A DNA stretch of 6,848 nt from NCBI GenBank assembly GCA_016839405.1, contig JAEOUJ010000356.1, forward strand, positions 1-6,848. The letters run 5' to 3'. This DNA comes from Candidatus Gerdarchaeota archaeon (GTDB lineage Archaea; Asgardarchaeota; Heimdallarchaeia; JABLTI01). Of the stretch, positions 1 through 6,011 are shown one piece after another. Every line of letters begins with the position of its first letter. Position 1 is the first letter of the stretch. A program made the translations under genes and the position numbers. The notes under the pieces are model-generated. The model saw nothing but the letters and a program-made list of their open reading frames with translations. It had not been told where the DNA came from and ran no database searches.

Positions 1-1065
1 GTGTTTTGGAACTAAATCTAAGCCTAAGTTTCCTTCTTGGAAGACATATGTTTGTTTGAATGAAATCTTACAAGTATCAGAATCGATAATTGTAACTGAA
101 TTATTTCTTAGGTATATAGACCAGAATGCGAAATCAGGATTTGCAAATTCTGGAGTGATTTGTAATTTATATGAGAATTCAATATCATCAGTTGTTACTG
201 GAGTGCCGTCTGCCCATTTAACATTTGGACGAAGTTCAACTGTATAATTCATAAAGTCACTTGTTTCCCAGGATTGTGCTAATCTTGGACCATAACCATA
301 GTCTAAAGCTGGATATCGTTCAATTAAACCATTATAGATTTGTCTTAACCATTCTGCATCATAAACTGATTCATATTGATAGGGATGGAAATCTACAAAA
401 TTAGCTGGAGTAGCATAATGTAATTCAGTTTGACCTGGAATAGTCCAGTTTTCCATAGGTTGATAATCTGAAGACCATAACATGAAATCCATTCCAGTTA
501 GATCTGGGTCATAAATGAAATGGTTAAGATCATATTCAATACAAGCTTCTGGAACATCTTCATAAAGAATAGCTTGAATTTGCTCTGCCCAATAAATTCT
601 GTCATTTATGTCGAACGATTGGGTATAATTATAGATAGCCCAGTCCATTTCTATGTTCATATATTGGTAAGTGTTATCACCGTCTGGTGTAACAGCGGGT
701 GAGTCAAAAAGACCTGTTGGATCCCAATCAAGACCCCATGACCAGCCAACGAAGAACAAATCATAACCGCCTTCAGCATAACTTGGTATAGGATAAGGAC
801 CAGGATAATCCCACGTTCTTGGATAAATTTGAGCCCAAGATGTGTGATCAAAAACATCAACACCAATTCCAATCTTTGGTAATTGTTCAACCATAATGGT
901 TGCCCATTGGTTTCTTGCTGGATTAGAATTTGGCGCCAAGACACTGATTGTAAAGAATGGTGGTGGGTTAGCTGCTTGAGTTGTTTTTCCTAAGAATGGA
1001 GTCACACTTAAGCATATCATTAATGCTAACGGAAGGACCATTCTCTTTAAATCCTTCTTGATCAA
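1..1065 (-). CDS. Extracellular solute-binding protein, family 5 (SBP_bac_5-like), partial, with permuted domain order
   Basis: The frame is open for 355 codons from the start to the left edge, so the 3' part is missing. Residues 1-31 form a Sec signal peptide: basic n-region (IKKDLKR), hydrophobic core about 9-26, then polar TTQAA. There is no lipobox, so any anchor must lie beyond the window. Family-5 proteins capture peptides, nickel or other solutes outside the cell for an ABC importer. Residues 38-195 match the C-terminal part of DppA-like proteins: NPARNQWATIMVEQLPKIGI (48-67), YDLFFVGWSWGLDWDP (101-116), DRIYWAEQIQAILYEDVPEA (155-174). Residues 213-301 match the family's N-terminal part: DFHP (225-228), IYNGL (243-247), RLAQSW (261-266), ELRPNVKWADGTPV (277-290), TDDIEFSY (292-299). 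This order is reversed from the usual one. Family assignment is firm; substrate is unknown. No permease or ATPase gene is visible. Confidence 0.9.
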   Translation of the reverse strand, partial: MIKKDLKRMVLPLALMICLSVTPFLGKTTQAANPPPFFTISVLAPNSNPARNQWATIMVEQLPKIGIGVDVFDHTSWAQIYPRTWDYPGPYPIPSYAEGGYDLFFVGWSWGLDWDPTGLFDSPAVTPDGDNTYQYMNIEMDWAIYNYTQSFDINDRIYWAEQIQAILYEDVPEACIEYDLNHFIYDPDLTGMDFMLWSSDYQPMENWTIPGQTELHYATPANFVDFHPYQYESVYDAEWLRQIYNGLIERYPALDYGYGPRLAQSWETSDFMNYTVELRPNVKWADGTPVTTDDIEFSYKLQITPEFANPDFAFWSIYLRNNSVTIIDSDTCKISFKQTYVFQEGNLGLDLVPKH

Positions 1066-1072
1066 ATTTTTT

Positions 1073-1077
1073 ACCTC
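1073..1077 (-). promoter_or_regulatory. Ribosome binding site fixing a TTG start for the solute-binding protein
   Basis: GAGGT on the minus strand lies 7 nt before a TTG codon (1065-1063). Starting there adds IKKDLKR, which supplies the positive n-region of the signal peptide. The next in-frame ATG (1041-1039) would begin directly in the hydrophobic core and has no good ribosome binding site. The TTG start is therefore preferred. Confidence 0.65.
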
Positions 1078-1095
1078 ATTAATTTGCAAACTACC

Positions 1096-1210
1096 TTCTA
1101 TAGAACAGTAGTTTCTATTGTTTTTTTCTTATAATGCTTATTAAAGATTCTTATTACTTTTAGAATTACATCTCACATAGAATATTCTATTTTTCCATTT
1201 ATTTTAGAAT
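1096..1210. repeat. Cluster of ATAGAA/TTCTAT palindromic motifs upstream of the solute-binding protein gene
   Basis: Within about 115 bp there are a perfect 10-bp palindrome TTCTATAGAA (1096-1105), a further TTCTAT (1113-1118), and a perfect 14-bp palindrome ATAGAATATTCTAT (1177-1190). TTTTAGAAT also occurs twice, at 1158-1166 and 1202-1210, 44 bp apart. A separate 12-bp palindrome, AGATTTAAATCT, lies at 1229-1240. The cluster spans the probable promoter, so regulator binding is plausible. Palindromes are commoner in AT-rich DNA, which tempers this reading. The rest of the 1066-1334 intergenic region shows no gene. Confidence 0.4.
1128..1136 (-). promoter_or_regulatory. Candidate TATA box for the solute-binding protein gene
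   Basis: The minus strand reads CATTATAAG here. A start site about 25 nt downstream would fall near 1105 and give a leader of about 40 nt. The surrounding sequence is so AT-rich that other boxes are possible; this is position-based inference. Confidence 0.35.
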
Positions 1211-1304
1211 ATTTTTCTCATCATTTTAAGATTTAAATCTCATAAAACATTTAAAATGTATTAATTAATTAATTACAATTGTTTTATATTTAAAATCCAG
1301 TAAT

Positions 1305-1320
1305 AATAAAAAAACTAGTA
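1305..1320 (-). terminator. Candidate U-tract terminator of acr3
   Basis: About 20 nt past the acr3 stop codon the minus strand reads TACTAGTTTTTTTATT, a seven-T tract with more T-rich sequence after it. Archaeal termination commonly needs only a U-tract. No strong hairpin precedes it. Confidence 0.4.
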
Positions 1321-1334
1321 CGGTTTTAACTCTT

Positions 1335-2549
1335 TTATTGATCTAGGTTCTCCTCATGATTGAGTATTTTTGTTTCATTATTTTTCTTTTTACCTTTCCA
1401 AAAACCTTTCTTTGATAAGAATTTCCCTAGATATACTAATCCTAACATTATTGGTACTTCCCAAAATAATCCCATTGTTGTTCCTAATGCTGCCATTGAA
1501 CCTACGCCATAAAGTCCTATTGCTGTAGCAATAGCTATTTCAAAATGACTTGAACTACCGATTATAGTAGTAATGATTGCTTCCCTATATTTTAATCTAA
1601 AAAGTTTAGTAATTAATAAATTAAAACCAACTACTATGATGAATCCTAGTAAAAGTGGAGCTGAAACAATTAATAATTCAATTGGATTGTTAATTAATGA
1701 TTGACCATTTATAGCAAATAAAACTATTAATGTTATTAGTAATGCTACCATTGATATCTTGCCAACAACAGGACGATATTTATTTTCAAACCATTCCTTT
1801 CCCTTTATTTTTATTAAAACTTGTTTACTTATCAATCCTAATATTAGTGGTATTCCTATAAATATTGAAACAGAAATTAATAACCATAACCATGGTATTT
1901 CTATGTCTTGAATGCCTGTAAGGAATTTTACAATTGGTACATATAGAAAAACAATTGTTACAGTATTTATACTTGTGTTGATTACATTTTGTTCTTGATT
2001 ACCTTTAGCCAATGATCCCCACACTAAAACCATTGCAGTACATGGACTGGATCCTAATAGAATTATTGCTGCAATTAGCTGATTTTGATCTTCTAATCCT
2101 AAATTACTTACATTTCTTATTATTAAATATCCTAAACCTGCTGCTACTAATGGTGCGATTATCCAATTAGAAAATAAAGCTAAAATTATAGGAGTTGGAT
2201 TTTTTCCAAGTTTTTTAACTTCTGAAAATTGCAAATTTAATAGTGCTGGATACATCATAAAGAATAAACAAATGCCAATTGGAATGTTGATGTCATAAAC
2301 AGACCAAGAATTTAAAGTATCGCCTATGATAGGAACAAATTGTGAAAGTAAAATACCAATGCCCATGCAAATTGCAACCCATAAAGCTAGAAATTTTTCA
2401 AAAATACCCAATTTGTGCTCCTTTTGAGCGACGATTGGTTCTATAATTTGATCAGATTTAACCTTTGTAATATCTTCTTCAATTGTTACATCTTCTCTTT
2501 TCATTACACCATCTATTCCATCAGCAGTCAATAATTTTTCACCACACAT
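1335..2549 (-). CDS. acr3: ACR3-family arsenite efflux permease
   Basis: The 404-residue product is a polytopic membrane protein of the ACR3 family, in the bile-acid:sodium symporter (BASS) superfamily. These pumps export arsenite, and sometimes antimonite, using the proton-motive force. The core runs from about residue 49 (IFEKFLALWVAICMGIGILL) to 378 and fits the usual ten membrane helices. Diagnostic motifs are SSPCTAMVLVWGSLAKGN (167-184), with the conserved thiol at Cys170, and HFEIAIATAI (335-344) followed by FWEVP (362-366), with the conserved acidic residue at Glu364. A charged N-terminal extension of about 47 residues (MCGEKLL..., then Glu/Lys-rich) and a Lys/Asn-rich tail (after 384) lie outside the core. 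The gene is divergent from arsR. No Shine-Dalgarno sequence precedes the ATG, suggesting a leaderless or short-leader mRNA. Met16 is an alternative start without better support. There is no adjacent arsA, arsC or arsM in the window. Confidence 0.92.
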   Translation of the reverse strand: MCGEKLLTADGIDGVMKREDVTIEEDITKVKSDQIIEPIVAQKEHKLGIFEKFLALWVAICMGIGILLSQFVPIIGDTLNSWSVYDINIPIGICLFFMMYPALLNLQFSEVKKLGKNPTPIILALFSNWIIAPLVAAGLGYLIIRNVSNLGLEDQNQLIAAIILLGSSPCTAMVLVWGSLAKGNQEQNVINTSINTVTIVFLYVPIVKFLTGIQDIEIPWLWLLISVSIFIGIPLILGLISKQVLIKIKGKEWFENKYRPVVGKISMVALLITLIVLFAINGQSLINNPIELLIVSAPLLLGFIIVVGFNLLITKLFRLKYREAIITTIIGSSSHFEIAIATAIGLYGVGSMAALGTTMGLFWEVPIMLGLVYLGKFLSKKGFWKGKKKNNETKILNHEENLDQ

Positions 2550-2579
2550 TTTAAATTAAATCTACATAAAAATTTTTCT

Positions 2580-2599
2580 ATATAAAAAAAATTTTATAT
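2580..2599. promoter_or_regulatory. Inverted repeat / bidirectional TATA element between acr3 and arsR (candidate operator)
   Basis: Arms ATATAAAA (2580-2587) and TTTTATAT (2592-2599) are perfectly complementary around an AAAA spacer. TATA-like sequence reads on both strands. On the minus strand the box sits about 30-50 nt before the acr3 ATG, fitting a start site near 2555-2575. An ArsR dimer bound here could block both promoters. The sequence and symmetry are seen directly; the operator role is inferred. Confidence 0.45.
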
Positions 2600-2606
2600 G
2601 ATATAC

Positions 2607-2623
2607 TTTAAGATGATTTAAGA
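2607..2623. repeat. Helically phased direct repeat TTTAAGA in the acr3-arsR intergenic region
   Basis: TTTAAGA occurs at 2607-2613 and again at 2617-2623, exactly 10 bp apart, which places both on the same DNA face. It lies downstream of the inverted repeat on the arsR side. It may be a regulator site or part of the arsR promoter. Chance occurrence in AT-rich DNA is possible. Confidence 0.3.
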
Positions 2624-2660
2624 AATATTATTAATTTCATCTAACATTAAAGAGATTAGT

Positions 2661-2664
2661 AGGT
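2661..2664 (+). promoter_or_regulatory. Ribosome binding site supporting the ATG start of arsR
   Basis: AGGT lies 8 nt before the ATG at 2673. An in-frame TTG at 2664 overlaps this AGGT and has no ribosome binding site of its own, so the ATG start is preferred. Confidence 0.5.
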
Positions 2665-2672
2665 TGATAGGA

Positions 2673-3101
2673 ATGTCTGAACTTGAAAAAGATTTAATTG
2701 ACACAAAAGAGAGAGTAGAAAAGTTGATTGAGGAAACAGATTTAGGTAAAACATGTGTGGATCTAAAGGAATGGGAAAAAAATATAGTTAATATTCCTGC
2801 ATATAAAGAAGCAGATACAATTAGTCTTTTCTTAAAAATGATTAGCAATCCAATTAGATTAAAGATACTTTTGATTCTTTTAGAAAGGGATTGGGCATGT
2901 AATTGTGAATTTGAGTATGCTTTTGATACTCATCAAGCGTTGATATCACATCATTTAAAATTATTGCGAGATAGTAAAATAATAACTTATTCAAAATCAG
3001 GTTCATGGAAATACTACAAAATACGTGATGAAATTAAGTATTATTTAAAACAAATTCGTGAATTATTAATAGATGGTTTACAATATATGATTTTAGATTA
3101 G
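2673..3101 (+). CDS. arsR: ArsR/SmtB-family metalloid-responsive transcriptional repressor
   Basis: The 142-residue protein carries a winged helix-turn-helix of the ArsR type. SLFLKMISNPIRLKILLILL (51-70) is the family's opening helix pair. THQALISHHLKLLRDSKIIT (86-105) is the recognition helix region, and YSKSGSWKYYKI (106-117) is the beta-wing. WACNCEFEYAFD (74-85) aligns with the ELCVCDL motif of ArsR, so Cys76 and Cys78 would bind As(III)/Sb(III) and release DNA. The third cysteine of E. coli ArsR (three residues on) is Glu81 here. A further Cys28 lies in a charged, probably helical N-terminal extension of about 45 residues and could serve instead. The gene is divergent from acr3, the usual partner, so arsenite-induced derepression of both is the likely logic. 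The family call is firm; the effector is inferred from the CxC motif and the neighbour. Confidence 0.88.
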   Translation: MSELEKDLIDTKERVEKLIEETDLGKTCVDLKEWEKNIVNIPAYKEADTISLFLKMISNPIRLKILLILLERDWACNCEFEYAFDTHQALISHHLKLLRDSKIITYSKSGSWKYYKIRDEIKYYLKQIRELLIDGLQYMILD

Positions 3102-3139
3102 TTTTTGTAATTATTTGAATTAACATACGATAATTTTTT
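3102..3139 (+). terminator. Candidate U-tracts ending the arsR transcript
   Basis: Five T follow the stop codon immediately (3102-3106) and six more lie at 3134-3139. There is no clear hairpin. The second tract lies inside the region that must also hold the promoter of the next gene. Confidence 0.3.
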
Positions 3140-3177
3140 ATTACTTATTCGAGACGTTTTCATTATAGATATAATAT

Positions 3178-3183
3178 GAGGGA
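3178..3183 (+). promoter_or_regulatory. Ribosome binding site of the LVIVD surface protein gene
   Basis: GAGGGA ends 7 nt before the ATG at 3191. An in-frame ATG at 3176 overlaps this site and would lengthen the signal peptide by five residues (MREVI), so 3191 is the better start. Confidence 0.65.
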
Positions 3184-3190
3184 AGTTATT

Positions 3191-5941
3191 ATGACTCATA
3201 AGATTTTTAGAAAATTATTAGCGATGAGCTTTTTAGCTCTTATAATCACGGTATTTATAATACCTGGAAACTCAAAAACTAGTGATGTATTTTATTTGAG
3301 TAATTTTACAGAAGCTAGTTCTGATATTTATGGAGAAGATTTCACAACCACAATTTTTAGAGATAGTCCCTCAACAAATACATTTGGCTGGGGACGAGGA
3401 TATATTAGCTCCCCCAGAAATTACACATTCAATCCATTACATTCCTATAGCACTCCTGGTCCAGTGATTGATTTAGAGATTCAAGGTCATAGATGTTTTG
3501 CATTAACACATGATCCTACTGTTTCTGCTGCCCAAATGCATATTTTTGATATTAGTGATCCTACTTCTATTGGAATATTAGGTACAACCAGTTGGGGTAA
3601 TAATGGAACTGCTTTAGCTGTTGATGGAGCATATTATTATATTGGAATGGATTACATAGGTGGTCCATCATTCATAACCAATGATGCAATAGACCCAACA
3701 AATCCCATAGGACATTATGCATTTACAGTTAGTACAAAAATTACTGATATTGAAACTGAAGGACGATATGTTTATTTTGTAAACTATAATGACATTGGTG
3801 GGAAATCTCTTAAAGTGTTTGATGCTATGGACCCAACTACATCTAGTTGGTATTCTACAACAGATTGGTTAAATAGTAATGGTTTAGGATTAACTGTTGA
3901 GGGATTTTATGCATTTATAGCAGCAAGTGATGATGGACTTTACATTTTAAATATTTCAAATGTTTTATCACCAACTTTTGTTGGTCACGTTGATACACCT
4001 GGTAATGCTACAGATGTCATAGTTGATGGTGCTTTTGCATATGTAACAGATGGTGATGCGGGAATTCATGTTGTTAGTATAGCTGATCCCACAAATCCAG
4101 AAATTATTAGCACTTTTGATTCAGGTGGTATAACTCGCAAACTTGTAAAACAAGGTAATACTTTAATTGTAACGGATGGAGCTGATGGTTTTGCAATTCT
4201 TGATGTTGCTGATCCATTTAATCCAGTTCATGTAATAAATATTTTACCAGATTATACATATGATGTTGCACTTTATGGTGGTATTATTGTTGTTGCTACA
4301 GCTACTGGAATTCATACTTTTAGTTTGGCTTCAAGCCTTACAGGTATTACAGGATATGAACAAACAAATTTCATAAGTGCATACTCAGATTATCAAGTAT
4401 GGGATGTTAAAGTACAAGGAAATATTGCTTATGTAGCTGGTGGTCCAGATGGTTTTTATACACTTGATGTTCGCTTTCCAGAAAATCCTTTATTATTAGA
4501 TAGATGGATTCCACCAGGTGGAGAAGTGATAAAGAAATTAGATATAGAAGGACAATATGCTTACTTGATAGACAATTCTAATTTTATAGTAATTGATATT
4601 TCAGATCCATACAATTTGAACTATTTAACTCGTCTAGCTACTTCTCCAGGATTAACTGATGTTTATAGTGAAGGACATACGTTATATTGGTCTTGGGGTG
4701 GTGGTACAATGCCAGTTTTTAATATTACAACTCCTGGAACAATAAATTGGGGTGAAATGATTGACGAAGTTTTCCATGGTAATAATATTTCATCTGTTTG
4801 GGCTCAAGGTCGACATGCATATACAGTCAATTATGCAGGCGGTGCATTTGTACCAGCAATTTTCACTCATTCTGCTTTTGATTTAACTTCTGTAACAATA
4901 ACTGATTCAGATACAGGGCCTGCATGGATGACAGATATTCATGTGGATGGTGAGATTGCATATGCTGCGGATAGAGTAACTTGTGTTCTATTTGATATTA
5001 ATGACCCTACTAATATTATCTTTACAGATGAATATTTAACCCCAGATGTCCAAGGAGTTTGGAGCTTTGGTCAATATGCTATGCTTGCAGATAGAATTGT
5101 TGGTTTAATTCTTTTAGATACTACTAATATCTATAGTATATTCAAAATCGCTGATGTACCAGAATTATTTGGTGGAATGCAATTAGTAACCCATGGCGAT
5201 TATACATATTATACAAATCAATCATCTCTTTCCATATTGAGACATTTTGAGAGTGCCGGTGATACTTACGTTGATGGTGTTGCAATTGCACAATCACTTG
5301 AAGTTGATTCCATGGCTTTTGGTGAAATCAAATCTGCAACTCTTACACCTGCAGATTATATTCCACAAGGTACACATGTTGATTATTATATGTCCGCTGA
5401 TGGTGGAACTCATTGGGAAGCTGTAACTCCTGGTGTAGAACATGCATTCATTAATACTGGTGATGACCTACGTTGGCGAGCTGAAGTCTTTGGTCCAACT
5501 CATCGTAGTGCTCATATTTACCATATAGAAATCGCCTATGAATTTAATGAAGCACCATCTCAACCAACAATTACTGATTTAGGTGAAAAAACATTTGGTA
5601 TATTTAAGGTTGATTGGAGTGATAGTACAGATGATGTTACTGTAGATCATTATATCCTTCAAATGAGTGATACACTTAGCTTCGTAACAATCCAGAAGGA
5701 ATGGACAACAACAGAATCAAATAAACTTGTTATGATAGGAAAAGGTACATTTTACTTCCGAGTACAAGCTGTAGATGACGAAGATTATCCGAGTCCTTGG
5801 AGTTTAGTAAAATCAGCTACTATCAAAATATCAACAACGATTCTTGGAATTATTATTGGCGGAGGAGCTGTTGTTCTTATTCTGGCTATTCTTATACCTT
5901 TGATATTAGTTAAACGAAGAAAGAAGATTCCCACAAGATAA
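3191..5941 (+). CDS. Secreted, membrane-anchored LVIVD-repeat double beta-propeller protein with FN3-like domain
   Basis: The 916-residue protein starts with a Sec signal peptide (basic HKIFRK, hydrophobic 9-25). From about residue 92 to 707 it holds roughly 14 repeats of 40-48 residues, with a consensus of hydrophobic-D/G-x-AYV...G-hydrophobic-DI-x-DP-x-NP; good examples are AFAYVTDGDAGIHVVSIADP (281-300) and FIVIDISDP (465-473). These resemble LVIVD repeats, and 14 blades fit two seven-bladed propellers (about 81-380 and 398-707). Residues 708-785 form a beta module (GTHVDYYMSADGGTHWEAV, then LRWRAEVF). FN3-like sequence follows at 786-880. The end is a transmembrane helix (about 884-907) and a basic tail, KRRKKIPTR. 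Eight N-x-S/T sequons (N38, 77, 138, 254, 272, 511, 532, 676) suggest glycosylation. It probably acts in adhesion, binding or surface-layer structure. No catalytic motif or ligand is evident. Confidence 0.88.
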   Translation: MTHKIFRKLLAMSFLALIITVFIIPGNSKTSDVFYLSNFTEASSDIYGEDFTTTIFRDSPSTNTFGWGRGYISSPRNYTFNPLHSYSTPGPVIDLEIQGHRCFALTHDPTVSAAQMHIFDISDPTSIGILGTTSWGNNGTALAVDGAYYYIGMDYIGGPSFITNDAIDPTNPIGHYAFTVSTKITDIETEGRYVYFVNYNDIGGKSLKVFDAMDPTTSSWYSTTDWLNSNGLGLTVEGFYAFIAASDDGLYILNISNVLSPTFVGHVDTPGNATDVIVDGAFAYVTDGDAGIHVVSIADPTNPEIISTFDSGGITRKLVKQGNTLIVTDGADGFAILDVADPFNPVHVINILPDYTYDVALYGGIIVVATATGIHTFSLASSLTGITGYEQTNFISAYSDYQVWDVKVQGNIAYVAGGPDGFYTLDVRFPENPLLLDRWIPPGGEVIKKLDIEGQYAYLIDNSNFIVIDISDPYNLNYLTRLATSPGLTDVYSEGHTLYWSWGGGTMPVFNITTPGTINWGEMIDEVFHGNNISSVWAQGRHAYTVNYAGGAFVPAIFTHSAFDLTSVTITDSDTGPAWMTDIHVDGEIAYAADRVTCVLFDINDPTNIIFTDEYLTPDVQGVWSFGQYAMLADRIVGLILLDTTNIYSIFKIADVPELFGGMQLVTHGDYTYYTNQSSLSILRHFESAGDTYVDGVAIAQSLEVDSMAFGEIKSATLTPADYIPQGTHVDYYMSADGGTHWEAVTPGVEHAFINTGDDLRWRAEVFGPTHRSAHIYHIEIAYEFNEAPSQPTITDLGEKTFGIFKVDWSDSTDDVTVDHYILQMSDTLSFVTIQKEWTTTESNKLVMIGKGTFYFRVQAVDDEDYPSPWSLVKSATIKISTTILGIIIGGGAVVLILAILIPLILVKRRKKIPTR

Positions 5942-5949
5942 TCAATAGT

Positions 5950-5983
5950 GAGACGTTAAATCAAACGTCTCTTTATTTTTTAT
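5950..5983 (+). terminator. Hairpin plus T-tract terminator after the LVIVD gene
   Basis: GAGACGTT (5950-5957) and AACGTCTC (5964-5971) form a perfect 8-bp stem with the loop AAATCA, followed by TTTATTTTTTATT. It begins nine bases past the stop codon. It resembles a bacterial intrinsic terminator, which is less common in archaea, and it separates two convergent genes. On the minus strand it is not followed by a T-tract, so it should act only rightward. Confidence 0.75.
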
Positions 5984-6011
5984 TTAATTCAACTAAAAAT
6001 TTAAGCTTATT

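Noticed and set aside
56..247. Plus-strand reading frame of 63 codons
   Set aside because: Antisense to the solute-binding protein coding region, without a ribosome binding site or domain.
520..702. Plus-strand reading frame of 60 codons
   Set aside because: Antisense to the solute-binding protein; hydrophobic look comes from the reverse of an AT-rich coding strand.
657..944. Minus-strand reading frame of 95 codons
   Set aside because: It lies in another frame of the solute-binding protein gene, which has clear family motifs over the same bases; its own translation shows no recognisable domain.
1229..1240. Perfect palindrome AGATTTAAATCT as an attachment site or operator
   Set aside because: It has only A/T in its core, lies about 160 bp from the nearest start codon, and has no partner copy in the window; chance is likely.
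2618..2848. Minus-strand reading frame of 76 codons
   Set aside because: Overlaps the arsR coding region and the divergent promoter on the opposite strand; no motif, and it would occupy the acr3 promoter.
3176..3190. Upstream ATG at 3176 as the start of the LVIVD protein
   Set aside because: It overlaps the GAGGGA ribosome binding site that serves the ATG at 3191.
5942..6011. Small gene or RNA between the convergent genes
   Set aside because: The interval is fully explained by the terminator hairpin and AT-rich spacer.
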